DNA from: Spirulina sp034932185
Lineage (GTDB): Bacteria; Cyanobacteriota; Cyanobacteriia; Cyanobacteriales; Spirulinaceae
Assembly: GCF_034932185.1 (NCBI RefSeq)
Contig: NZ_JAYGHW010000001.1
Span: 96,816 to 160,815, forward strand
Length of the DNA: 64,000 nt
Direction of reading: 5' to 3'
The notes below the pieces were generated by a model that made no database searches, was not told the origin of the DNA, and worked only from the letters and a program-made list of their open reading frames with translations. Positions within the stretch are counted from its first letter, which is position 1. Each line of letters opens with the position of its first letter. Below, in pieces: positions 19,679 through 27,879 of the stretch. Made by a program: the position numbers and the translations under genes.

Positions 19679-22600
19679 CTAACGGGGATCGCCGATGAGG
19701 ATTAAGGGAGACCAGAGGTAGGGGTGATGGCGATCGAAGTCTTTGAGGCTTAGTTTGGCTTGTTGTAGGGCTTCTGCTTTGCTGAGTTTTTCTTCGATGA
19801 TCAGGCGATAAAATTCGGTGGTGATTGCTGCTGTGATTTCATCATCAACATTCCAGAGGGTTGCCATTAGTGCCTTGGCTCCGGCTCGTTCCCAGATATA
19901 GGCCATGCCCATAATGGCATCGCCATCGATGTTGGTTTGTAGGGCGGTCTGACAGGCGGTTAATGCGACCAGTTCGGTGTTTTGTAACCCTAGTAATGCT
20001 GCGTCTGCTAGGGGATATTCTTGATCGGCAAAGAGGAGGGTGTTGGCTTTCATGTCTGGCTGATAATCGGGACAAGTTTCTTGCAGGCAACAGCCGAGTT
20101 GCTGAAAGCAGCCGTGGGTGGCGAGATGGAGATAGCGATGGCGGGGGGATTGTCGTTTGAATTGTTCGAGGGTGGCTTGTTGGTGGCGGTAGATTTCGCT
20201 GGTGGGGGCAAGCTGAAGGAGGGCATCGACTTCGGCTTCGGTTCCGGGGAGATCAAAGGGGTCTTGGGGTTTGGGGTTGGCAAAGCCTAGGATGCGATGG
20301 TTGGGGGTGAGGCGGGGGGTGAGGGTGGAGGTGATCAGGGCGGCGGTGAGGAGGGTTCCGCCTAGTTTCCATTGGTGTTTGGCGGTTGCGCCTATGCCGA
20401 TGATGGTGAGGAGGAGGGGGATTGTCCAGAGGGGGAGGGTTATGGGTGCGGTGGGGTTGGCGAGGAGGGAGCGACTGGAGAGGCGGGTGAGGTAATGGAT
20501 GGGGTATTGTTGCAGGAGGAATGTGTCGGTTTGGGAGTCTCGGAGGGTTTCAAAGGGGAATTGGCGGAGGGGGCCGGTGGCGATGATGGCGAGTTGTTGG
20601 GGGTTGAGGGCTTCGATCTCTGGGGCAACGGGGCGGATCAGGTGGTCGTAGAGGGTGTTGGCAAGGGGAAGATAGCCGCTGTTGTAGCTTTGGAGCATTT
20701 GGCGGTAGTTTTTGACGGACTCGTTGAATTCATCGCCATTGATGGGGACTTTTTTGACGCTGAGGCTGTCGCGGCTGAGGAGGAAGAGGGCGATGGTGTC
20801 GGGGACGTTTTGGATGTTGGTGAGGAGGACGGGTTGGAGGACGACGGTTCCGGGGGGGAGGCTGGCTTGGAGTTGGCTAAGGTCTTCGGGTTGGATTTCA
20901 AAGAGTTCGGCGATTTCGGGGTGGGTGTTGGCGAGGGTTTCGGCTTGTTGATTGACTTGGGTTTCTAGGTTGCGGAGTTGGTCTACGAGGTCGGTGCTGA
21001 AGTTGTCTTGGAGTTGTTGGCGAAGGGCTTGGATTTGTTGATGTTGGTTGTTCCAATCATCGAGGGCGGTTTGGGTTTCGGGGTTGGCGACGCGCACGCC
21101 GATGAGGCGGTTATAGTCGGCGAGTTCGTAGGTGGTGACGCGGTTGGCCCATTCAAAGGCGCGTTGGGGCTGGTTTTGGTCGATGAGCAGGTCAACGAGG
21201 GCAACGGCTCTACCGCGATTGGTTTGGAGGAAAGTCTCGCGGAATTCTTTTTGTAGTTCGCCTCGGAGTTCAAGGAGGATGTTGAGGGAGTCTTCCCAGT
21301 AGGTGATGGCTTTGTCGGGTTGGTTTGTGTCTCGGTAGACAAAGGCTATGTTATTGAGAGTGTCGGCTTCTCCAGAGCGATCGCCCACTTCTCGCAGAAT
21401 TGGCAAAGCCTGATTGTAGTAGTTCAGGGCTTCAGTCCGCTTGCCCAAGTCATTGTACACTCCACCAATGTTATTGAGAGTGGTGGCTTCCCCTGAGAGA
21501 TCGCCCACTTCTCGCGTAATCGACAAAGCCTGACTGTAGTAGACCAGAGCTACAGTCCCGTTACCCAAAGTGTGGTACACCCTACCAATGTTATTGAGAG
21601 TGGTGGCTTCCCCTGAGCGATCACCCACTTCTCTCGTAATTAGCAAAGCCTGATTGTAGTAGTTCAGGGCTTCAGTCCCGTTGCCCAAGGCATTGTACAC
21701 TACACCAATGTTATTGAGAGTCGCGGCTTCCCCTGAGCGATTGTCCACTTCTTGCAGAATTGGCAAGGCCTGATTGTAGTAATTCAAGGCTTTAGTCCGC
21801 TTGCCCAAGGCATTGTACACCAAACCAATGTTATTGAGAGTGGTGGCCTCTCCAGAGCGATCGCCCACTTCTTGCGTAATCGGCAAAGCCTGATTGTAGT
21901 AGTTCAGGGCTTCAGTTCGGTTGCCCAATGTATCGTACACTCCACCCATGTTATTGAGAGTGGTGGCTTCCCCTGAGCGATTGCCCACTTCTTGCAGAAT
22001 TGGCAAGGCCTGATTGTAGTAATTCAAGGCTTCAGTCCGCTTGCCCAAGGCATTGTACGCCAAACCAATGTTATTGAGAGTGGTGGCCTCTCCAGAGCGA
22101 TCGCCCACTTCTCGCGTAATTAGCAAAGCCTGATTGTAGTAGTTCAGGGCTTCAGTCCGATTGCCCAAGTTATGGTACACCAAGCCAATGTTATTGAGGG
22201 TGGTGGCTTCTCCTGAGCGATTGCCCACTTCTCGCAAAATTTGCAAAGCCTGATTGAAGTAGTTCAGAGCTTCAGTCCGCTTGCCCAAGGCATCGTACAC
22301 TCCACCAATGTTATGGAGAGTGGTGGCTTCTCCAGAGCGATTGCCCACTTCTTGAAAAATTTGCAAAGCCTGATTGAAGTAATTCAGGGCTTCAGTCCGG
22401 TTGCCCAAGGCATCGTACACTCCACCAATGTTATTGAGAGTGGTGGCTTCCATAGGGAGATCGCCCACTTCTCGCGTAATTGGCAAAGCCTGGTTGAAGT
22501 AGTTCAGAGCTTCAGTCCGGTTACCCAATGTATTGTACACCGCACCAATGTTATTAAGAGTAGCGGATTCTCCTAATCTCGCATTTGTTTCTCGAAAAAG

Positions 22601-22927
22601 AATCAGTGTTTGCCTATAGAACTCTAAAGCCTGTTGTCTTTGTCCAATTTGCTCATAATTGCGACCAATTCCTAAAAGGGCTGTAGCTTCCAACTGCCGG
22701 GCTTGCCATTGTCGAGCCGCCACTAAAACACGCTCAAATGTTTCTATAGCCTGCATAGGTTGCCCCTGTTGTGTCTGTTGAAAGCCCTGCTCTAACAGTT
22801 GCTCAACCTCCCTTTCCGACATTCTCCCCTGTACCAAAACCGTCTCCGCCCCCACCCAAGACGACAGAGACCCCATCCCCAACAACAGCGAAACCGTCAA
22901 CAGCGAACCCACCCAACGTCCCCTCAT
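19679..22927 (-). CDS. TPR-repeat CHAT-domain protease
   Basis: 1082 residues. A signal-like segment (about 1-27, VSLLLGMGSLSSWVGA) is followed by TPR repeats from about 35 to 530, ten of them almost identical 40-residue units with the core ATTLNNIG.VY..LGNRTEAL. The C-terminal CHAT (caspase-like) domain has His in HLATHGCF (about 935) and Cys in LTACQTAL (about 991). Two membrane-like stretches (about 845-895, LPLWTIPLLLTIIGIGATA and GGTLLTAALITSTL) are inserted inside the CHAT region, which is odd. CHAT proteases cleave proteins in bacterial conflict and cell-death pathways. No obvious substrate gene is next to it. It lies immediately beside the left 81-bp repeat. Confidence 0.93.
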   Translation of the reverse strand: MRGRWVGSLLTVSLLLGMGSLSSWVGAETVLVQGRMSEREVEQLLEQGFQQTQQGQPMQAIETFERVLVAARQWQARQLEATALLGIGRNYEQIGQRQQALEFYRQTLILFRETNARLGESATLNNIGAVYNTLGNRTEALNYFNQALPITREVGDLPMEATTLNNIGGVYDALGNRTEALNYFNQALQIFQEVGNRSGEATTLHNIGGVYDALGKRTEALNYFNQALQILREVGNRSGEATTLNNIGLVYHNLGNRTEALNYYNQALLITREVGDRSGEATTLNNIGLAYNALGKRTEALNYYNQALPILQEVGNRSGEATTLNNMGGVYDTLGNRTEALNYYNQALPITQEVGDRSGEATTLNNIGLVYNALGKRTKALNYYNQALPILQEVDNRSGEAATLNNIGVVYNALGNGTEALNYYNQALLITREVGDRSGEATTLNNIGRVYHTLGNGTVALVYYSQALSITREVGDLSGEATTLNNIGGVYNDLGKRTEALNYYNQALPILREVGDRSGEADTLNNIAFVYRDTNQPDKAITYWEDSLNILLELRGELQKEFRETFLQTNRGRAVALVDLLIDQNQPQRAFEWANRVTTYELADYNRLIGVRVANPETQTALDDWNNQHQQIQALRQQLQDNFSTDLVDQLRNLETQVNQQAETLANTHPEIAELFEIQPEDLSQLQASLPPGTVVLQPVLLTNIQNVPDTIALFLLSRDSLSVKKVPINGDEFNESVKNYRQMLQSYNSGYLPLANTLYDHLIRPVAPEIEALNPQQLAIIATGPLRQFPFETLRDSQTDTFLLQQYPIHYLTRLSSRSLLANPTAPITLPLWTIPLLLTIIGIGATAKHQWKLGGTLLTAALITSTLTPRLTPNHRILGFANPKPQDPFDLPGTEAEVDALLQLAPTSEIYRHQQATLEQFKRQSPRHRYLHLATHGCFQQLGCCLQETCPDYQPDMKANTLLFADQEYPLADAALLGLQNTELVALTACQTALQTNIDGDAIMGMAYIWERAGAKALMATLWNVDDEITAAITTEFYRLIIEEKLSKAEALQQAKLSLKDFDRHHPYLWSPLILIGDPR
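21365..22564. repeat. Ten 120-bp tandem repeats encoding TPR units
   Basis: Ten in-frame 120-bp units lie inside the TPR-CHAT gene. Neighbouring units differ at few positions, implying recent expansion or gene conversion. Copy number is likely to vary between strains. Confidence 0.9.
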
Positions 22928-23083
22928 AGCTCAACCCTCCCCGTGACTCCCTTTCCTCTATTATTGTCCGAAGGCGCAGAAATTGAGTCGCCCCGATAGC
23001 GACAGAGCCACCCAAGCCCGCGCCACAGCAGAGCCACCTCCGCGACTATCATCAAAGTAATCCATAACGCTCCTCCTGTTCCC

Positions 23084-23335
23084 ATGAACCTATCACTCAC
23101 CCCAGAAATCGAACAACGGATTGCCGAGCAACTCAACCAAGGACATTACCAATCCGCCCATGAGGTCATCCTAGCCGCCCTAGACCTCCTCGACCAACGC
23201 CAGCAATACCTCACCGAACTGCGTCAGGAAATCGCGATCGGTGCCACTCAAATTAAACAGGGACAAGTGATAGACGGAGAACAAGTCTTCGATCGCATCT
23301 TCAACCGTTTACAGCAACCAAACCCCGGTCAATAA
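23084..23335 (+). CDS. parD: ParD-like antitoxin
   Basis: 83 residues. The N-terminal half (LTPEIEQRIAEQLNQGHYQS followed by AHEVILAALDLLDQR) is a ribbon-helix-helix DNA-binding fold of the ParD/CC2985 type. The tail would wrap the toxin. Its stop codon shares a base with the ATG of the downstream ParE-like gene (TAATG), the usual coupled arrangement. Such complexes normally repress their own promoter. It is divergent from the TPR-CHAT gene and inside the repeat-bounded islet. Confidence 0.9.
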   Translation: MNLSLTPEIEQRIAEQLNQGHYQSAHEVILAALDLLDQRQQYLTELRQEIAIGATQIKQGQVIDGEQVFDRIFNRLQQPNPGQ

Positions 23336-23631
23336 TGGGAACCTATTCTTTCTCCGAAGCGGCCCGAGCAGATTTAGATGCAATTTATGAATCAAAAGCT
23401 GCCATTGATCGAGATATGGCGATCCGATTTTTTGAAAAAGTTCGGGAAAAATGTCGCCAGTTTGCTCAATTTCCCAACATGGGCAAAAATTACAACACCA
23501 TTCAGACCAATCTCCGAGGCTTCATCGTCGATAATTACATCATTTTCTACTTTCCTCGACCCGATGGCATCGATATCGCTCGGATTATCAATGGGTATCG
23601 AGATTTAGAATCACTCAAAATTGAAGGATAA
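23335..23631 (+). CDS. parE: ParE-like toxin (RelE/ParE superfamily)
   Basis: 98 residues, translationally coupled to the ParD gene by a 1-bp overlap. It shows the RelE/ParE core: YSFSEAARADLDAIYE at the start, RQFAQFPNMGKNYNTI in the middle, and FIVDNYIIFYFPRPDGIDIA with RIINGYRDL at the end. ParE toxins poison gyrase; RelE relatives cut mRNA on ribosomes. Sequence alone favours ParE because of the antitoxin type. The gene looks complete. Confidence 0.9.
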   Translation: MGTYSFSEAARADLDAIYESKAAIDRDMAIRFFEKVREKCRQFAQFPNMGKNYNTIQTNLRGFIVDNYIIFYFPRPDGIDIARIINGYRDLESLKIEG

Positions 23632-23709
23632 GCAGCTAGGGCAGGGAGACCCAGCCCCTACTTGGGGGAGGGGAGTCAGAATTTTCACAAATCATGGCGG
23701 ATTGCTATA

Positions 23710-24282
23710 TTAATTGGCATCATCTGTTCCCCCCATACGACCCACCCCACTCACCATAATCTCCACCTCATCCTCCGACAACGGCACAATCCACTCCAAC
23801 ACAAACTCCTGACCATTCTGACGCTCCAACTTCCCCCGTAACTCCTCATCATCCCAAACCTCCCTACCCCGAATCTCAATCATCCCCTCCCGATTCTCCA
23901 TCGCCCCCAAAGGAACCTCCCAAGTCTCCGGCCTCCCCATCTCCGGCCCCCGAATCTTACTCCGCTGCCCCAACACCACCCCCTGATCCTCCCGCCGATT
24001 CCGCTCCAACTTGACAATATCCCCCATCGATAAACGCTCCCCCACACCCGCCAACGCCAACTCCCCCGTCTCCGGATTAAACTCCACCAACTCATGATCC
24101 CCAACCCCCCCAGACCTCAACTCAATCCTCACCTGCACCGGCAACATCACCTGCACCTTCCCCTCCGTCCATAACCGATCCACCGGATCAGCCGCTCTCA
24201 CCTCAGGCCCATCCAGCTCCCCACACCCCGCCAAACCCAACAGAGCAACCATCACCAACCCCACGCCACGCAAATTCTTCAT
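23710..24282 (-). CDS. Predicted lipoprotein of unknown function
   Basis: 190 residues from ATG 24282 (MKNLRGVGLVMVALLGLAGC); an upstream start at 24300 adds six residues. The lipobox LAGC with Cys20 predicts a lipid-anchored exported protein. The mature part (about 170 residues) is charged, probably beta-rich, and contains motifs such as VKLERNRREDQGVVLGQRSK; it could be an efflux-adaptor-like or beta-barrel domain, but I recognise no family. It is divergent from the membrane protein at 24372, with 89 bp between. It lies in the islet. Confidence 0.65.
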   Translation of the reverse strand: MKNLRGVGLVMVALLGLAGCGELDGPEVRAADPVDRLWTEGKVQVMLPVQVRIELRSGGVGDHELVEFNPETGELALAGVGERLSMGDIVKLERNRREDQGVVLGQRSKIRGPEMGRPETWEVPLGAMENREGMIEIRGREVWDDEELRGKLERQNGQEFVLEWIVPLSEDEVEIMVSGVGRMGGTDDAN

Positions 24283-24371
24283 CAGTCCATCGCCTCTCAA
24301 AAAAAGCGCACGCTATAACCTCTATCCTAGCTAAAATTTCCACAGCTACCCCCACAATCCAACCCCAAGGC

Positions 24372-25331
24372 ATGGCCCCCCATCCTCAACCCCAATCCAA
24401 CATCAGCGACCCGCCCCACCTCCCCCCCGAAACCTTCGCATTGGGCAGAATCGCCAGCCTCCTCGTCATGCTTGGAGCCGTCCTCTACTTCACCGGCTGG
24501 ACTTATCGTTGGAGCTACTTCGGCTTCTTTCAACTCGAAGTCACCACAATCCCCCTACCCTTAGAATCCTTCTACCTCGCCGCCTTTCAAGTCTTCTTCG
24601 GCAACTTCCCCGCCATCCTCCACACCCTCGCAACCATTGCCCTGATTATTATTGGCGTTTACTGTAGCCTTTGGCTTCTTGAAGGCAAACCCTCCCAACA
24701 AATCCAAACCCTAGCTAAAAAAATCCGCCACCAAACCCTCAACCACTTCTACACCCATCTCACCCACGCCAAACCTCCCAAAACCCCCTGGAAACGCCCC
24801 CTATTCTCCATCTATCACAACCTCCTCCAACTCCTCACCTCCTTCCTCAAATTCCCCCTCCTCGAATACCAATCCCTGCGCTTCCTGCGATCGCTCATTG
24901 ATGAAACCGTCATTCTCTGTTGGTTGCTAGCCGCCTGCTTCTGGCTTGCCCAATGGCAAGGAACAGCCGATGCTTGGCGAGATGCCGTTAACCCCACCTC
25001 CTCCCTACCCGTCATTACCCTTGTCGTGCGCGACGATACCTTTCCCCTCGGCATTAACCCCGATGACCTCCGCAATCCCGAAGGCATTCGCATCATTGGT
25101 GACGATCGCAGCTATCAACAACTTCTCAGTAGCGCGATCAATAACCCCGGTCAGGATCGAGTCTGGCGACTACTCATTGATATTGATGGCGATTACTACA
25201 TTTTTGCCGCCCTCCCAGAACGCGATGAAAACCGCCGCCCCCTCCTCGTCGTCGTTCCCCGCAGCCGTGAAGGCGATCGCCTCATTCTCCTTCGCCCTAC
25301 CCACACCACCGACATACCCGCAAGCCCATAG
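24372..25331 (+). CDS. Membrane protein of unknown function
   Basis: 319 residues. Hydrophobic segments lie at about 28-45 (IASLLVMLGAVLYFTGWTY), 70-112 (FYLAAFQVFFGNFP and TLATIALIIIGVYCSLWLL) and 178-195 (VILCWLLAACFWLAQW). A C-terminal soluble domain of about 120 residues contains LPVITLVVRDDTFPLGINP. The soluble part has alternating strands and may be exposed to the cytoplasm or the periplasm. I do not recognise a family. Codon use is CCC- and CTC-rich like its neighbours. The stop is 22 bp before the right 81-bp repeat. Confidence 0.7.
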   Translation: MAPHPQPQSNISDPPHLPPETFALGRIASLLVMLGAVLYFTGWTYRWSYFGFFQLEVTTIPLPLESFYLAAFQVFFGNFPAILHTLATIALIIIGVYCSLWLLEGKPSQQIQTLAKKIRHQTLNHFYTHLTHAKPPKTPWKRPLFSIYHNLLQLLTSFLKFPLLEYQSLRFLRSLIDETVILCWLLAACFWLAQWQGTADAWRDAVNPTSSLPVITLVVRDDTFPLGINPDDLRNPEGIRIIGDDRSYQQLLSSAINNPGQDRVWRLLIDIDGDYYIFAALPERDENRRPLLVVVPRSREGDRLILLRPTHTTDIPASP

Positions 25332-25353
25332 CCCCCCAGTTCTTTAACTGTGC

Positions 25354-25434
25354 GATTATTCGTTGAGGGGGAGGGGTTCCGTGCTGGGGGGAGTGGGTTC
25401 GAGGCGGGGGGCGAGGCGATCGCACCAAAACATT
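25354..25434. repeat. 81-bp direct repeat, right copy (3' end of the EI24 gene)
   Basis: Near-identical to 19588-19668 (one substitution). This copy is the native 3' end of the EI24 gene, so the left copy is the derived one. Confidence 0.9.
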
Positions 25435-26186
25435 GTCCCTGCTACCACACAAAGGGGGATGGTGAGCAGGTTTAAAAAGGGGATCGTGATCAGTAGACAG
25501 CACACGACGCTAAAGCTGGCACTGGCGGGGAGGGCTTGGAAGATGAGGGCCAGCTTGCGGCGGAAGCGGTAGCGGCGACGCTCCGAGGGGCCATCGAGGA
25601 AATCGAGGCCGGTGATCAGTGCCGTCAGGCTGAACCAACCGAGGGAAATGACCAGAGGACCGATCCCCGGAACAAAGCTCAGTAGAAGGAGTATTAGGGC
25701 GATCGCCCCCCACAACAGCAATTTTTTCAATTCAAACAAAATCGCCCGGCCCAAATCCCGGACAATCCCCACATCAATCACCGTCGCATAGCCGAGGCGC
25801 GATCGCTCCACTGCTTCCGAGAGTTGGCCATACCAGGGGGAGCCGATCAATGTGCCAAATTGGAGGAGGAGAAAACCCGTGAGCAGGAATAAAGCCAACG
25901 TCAGCAGGATCTTCACCAGCCAAGCCACGCCTAAAATTAAGTTCTCCAATAGCCCCATCCAGGCCGGCAACTGGGCAATCCAACCGCTGGCCCACTGATC
26001 CAACCAGAGGGCCGCGCCATCTAACCCCGACCAGGCGGGCAACAACAGCCCCACATAGATCAATGCCCCGACGATGATATTGACGAAAATTGGCAGGATC
26101 AGAAATGTCCACAGGCGGGGCGATCGCCGCAACAACCCCAGGCCCCGGAGAGGGTAGCTCATCCCCGCCACAATGCCATGCACCAT
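25356..26186 (-). CDS. EI24-domain (CysZ-like) membrane protein
   Basis: 276 residues from ATG 26186 (MVHGIVAGMSYPLRGLGLLR). The longer frame upstream would run into the cupin gene. It has about five to six membrane segments, including LWTFLILPIFVNIIVGALIY, a long hydrophobic block near 95-130 and IALILLLLSFVPGIGPLVI, plus the EI24-type motifs LIGSPWYGQLSEAVE and LDFLDGPSERR. CysZ family members import sulfate; other EI24 proteins are uncharacterised, so transport is only a suggestion. Its last 26 codons are duplicated at 19588. Confidence 0.85.
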   Translation of the reverse strand: MVHGIVAGMSYPLRGLGLLRRSPRLWTFLILPIFVNIIVGALIYVGLLLPAWSGLDGAALWLDQWASGWIAQLPAWMGLLENLILGVAWLVKILLTLALFLLTGFLLLQFGTLIGSPWYGQLSEAVERSRLGYATVIDVGIVRDLGRAILFELKKLLLWGAIALILLLLSFVPGIGPLVISLGWFSLTALITGLDFLDGPSERRRYRFRRKLALIFQALPASASFSVVCCLLITIPFLNLLTIPLCVVAGTMFWCDRLAPRLEPTPPSTEPLPLNE

Positions 26187-26208
26187 AGACTTCCCATCCT
26201 GATCACGA

Positions 26209-26586
26209 TTAATCCAATTTTGCCACCCCCACCCCCTCAAAAACCACCGGCCGCTGCCAAATCGCCAGGACAATACAGCCGGCCTCACTCTTCACCCAAT
26301 GGCCCGTTTCTGGTGGATTAATCACCAATGTCCCCACGGGGTAATCCCCCCGTTGATCCTGTTGAGAACCCGCCAAGACCAAAATATGCTCAAAGCCGCT
26401 ATGAATATGGGGAGCCACCGTTGCCCCCGGCGCATAACGGAGCAGCGCCGCCGCCGCCCCCGTGCTGTCATCCTGATAGAGGCGATGGATCATCACACCG
26501 GGGTGAAAGGGTTGCCAATCGATCTGATCCGGTTGGGCCACCATGGCCCACAGATCCGTTAACACTAAAGGTTCCATCAAGGGCAT
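26209..26586 (-). CDS. Cupin-domain (ChrR-type) protein
   Basis: About 125 residues from the ATG at 26586; a second ATG nine bases later is also possible. It is a small single cupin with AAALLRYAPGATVAPHIHSG and FEHILVLAGSQQDQRGDYPV, then VINPPETGHWVKS. The His pair in APHIHSG, the Glu in FEHI and the His in TGHW fit metal binding. ChrR-like cupins bind zinc in anti-sigma factors, but no sigma factor is adjacent, so its role may be enzymatic. It starts just upstream of the EI24 gene on the same strand, with 22 bp between. Confidence 0.82.
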   Translation of the reverse strand: MPLMEPLVLTDLWAMVAQPDQIDWQPFHPGVMIHRLYQDDSTGAAAALLRYAPGATVAPHIHSGFEHILVLAGSQQDQRGDYPVGTLVINPPETGHWVKSEAGCIVLAIWQRPVVFEGVGVAKLD

Positions 26587-26724
26587 GATCTGCAAAGGAT
26601 AGCGATCGCTGCATTATACCCTTTGCCAGCAACACCCCCCTATTCTGGATCGCCATCCTCAAGGGGCGATCGAGAATCGCGAGATACGCAATAATAGAAA
26701 CGCACGCAACCGCCACAGAAGACT

Positions 26725-27879
26725 ATGCAAACCGTTGATCCAACCACCGCCACCACCGGCATGAGCGCCCCCAAGCAAGGCCTACCCGTTACGATCATCA
26801 CCGGCTTCCTCGGCAGCGGCAAAACCACGCTGCTCAACCACATCTTGAGTAATCAAGAGGGACTTCGCACCGCTGTTTTAGTGAATGAGTTTGGGGAGAT
26901 TGGCATTGATAATGAATTGATTATTACCACCGATGACGACATGGTGGAGCTGAGTAATGGTTGTATTTGCTGCACGATTAACGAAGATTTGGTCAATGCG
27001 GTTTATAAGGTTCTTGAACGCCAAGAAAACATTGATTATCTGGTGGTAGAAACCACAGGTTTAGCCGACCCGCTCCCCGTTGCCCTGACGTTTTTAGGGA
27101 CAGAACTGCGGGATATGACCCGTTTAGATTCGATTATTACCCTCGTTGATTGTGAAAACTATAGTCTCGATTTGTTCAACAGCGAAGCGGCCTATAGTCA
27201 GATTGTTTATGGCGATGTGATTTTGTTGAATAAAACGGATTTAGTGGATGAAGCAGATGTGGATAGCCTGGAGCTACGGATTCGCGATATTAAACCCGAT
27301 GCGCGGATTATGCGCACGGCGAAATCTCAGGCTCCTTTACCCTTAATTTTAAGTGTGGGGCTGTTTGATTCCTCTAGTTATTTCAATCCAGAGAATGAGC
27401 CATCAACCCATGATCACGACCATGATCACGCTCATGATCACAATCATGGGGAAGATTGCCATGATCCCGATTGCCATGATCCGAGCCATCACCATGATGA
27501 TCATGGCCATGCCCACCATGATCACGATCATCACAGCCATGATCATCATGGCCATGATCACGGCCATCACCATTCTGATCATTTAGCAATGGATGGTTTC
27601 ACCTCAATTTCTTTCCAAAGTGATCAACCCTTGTCCATTCGCCAATTTCAATATTTCCTCGATAACCAGTTAACCTCGAATATTTTCCGCGCTAAGGGGA
27701 TTTTGTGGTTTGAGGAGAGCCAAAGCCGCCATATTTTTCATCTCAGCGGTAAACGGTTTTCCATTGAGGATGATGAATGGGGCGATCGCCCCCGTCAAAC
27801 GCAATTAGTCTTGATTGGTCAGGATTTGGATCATGACAAAATTCGTGAGCAATTGCGGGCCTGTGTCCAAACGGCCTAA
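26725..27879 (+). CDS. COG0523 (CobW/YeiR-type) GTPase metallochaperone with His-rich loop
   Basis: 384 residues. A P-loop (TGFLGSGKTTLLNHI) is followed by the family CxCC metal-binding motif in NGCICC, Walker B-like VVETTGLADP, a GTP-specificity NKTD (LLNKTDLVD), a long His/Asp-rich linker (about residues 230-290, with clusters such as HDHDHDHAHDH and HSHDHHGHDHGHHH), and the CobW C-terminal domain (LSIRQFQYFLDN). These GTPases deliver metal, usually zinc, to client proteins, and the loop would store or hand over metal. I found no obvious Zur-type operator upstream. Its stop overlaps the globin-cyclase stop by 4 bp. Confidence 0.92.
   Translation: MQTVDPTTATTGMSAPKQGLPVTIITGFLGSGKTTLLNHILSNQEGLRTAVLVNEFGEIGIDNELIITTDDDMVELSNGCICCTINEDLVNAVYKVLERQENIDYLVVETTGLADPLPVALTFLGTELRDMTRLDSIITLVDCENYSLDLFNSEAAYSQIVYGDVILLNKTDLVDEADVDSLELRIRDIKPDARIMRTAKSQAPLPLILSVGLFDSSSYFNPENEPSTHDHDHDHAHDHNHGEDCHDPDCHDPSHHHDDHGHAHHDHDHHSHDHHGHDHGHHHSDHLAMDGFTSISFQSDQPLSIRQFQYFLDNQLTSNIFRAKGILWFEESQSRHIFHLSGKRFSIEDDEWGDRPRQTQLVLIGQDLDHDKIREQLRACVQTA

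Noticed and set aside
20372..20968. 198-codon frame antisense to the TPR-CHAT gene
   Set aside because: Low-complexity Gly/Glu/Val sequence on the opposite strand of a supported gene.
21365..22564. Possible CRISPR array because of regular repeats
   Set aside because: The 120-bp units are contiguous, in frame and encode TPR helices; there are no spacers.
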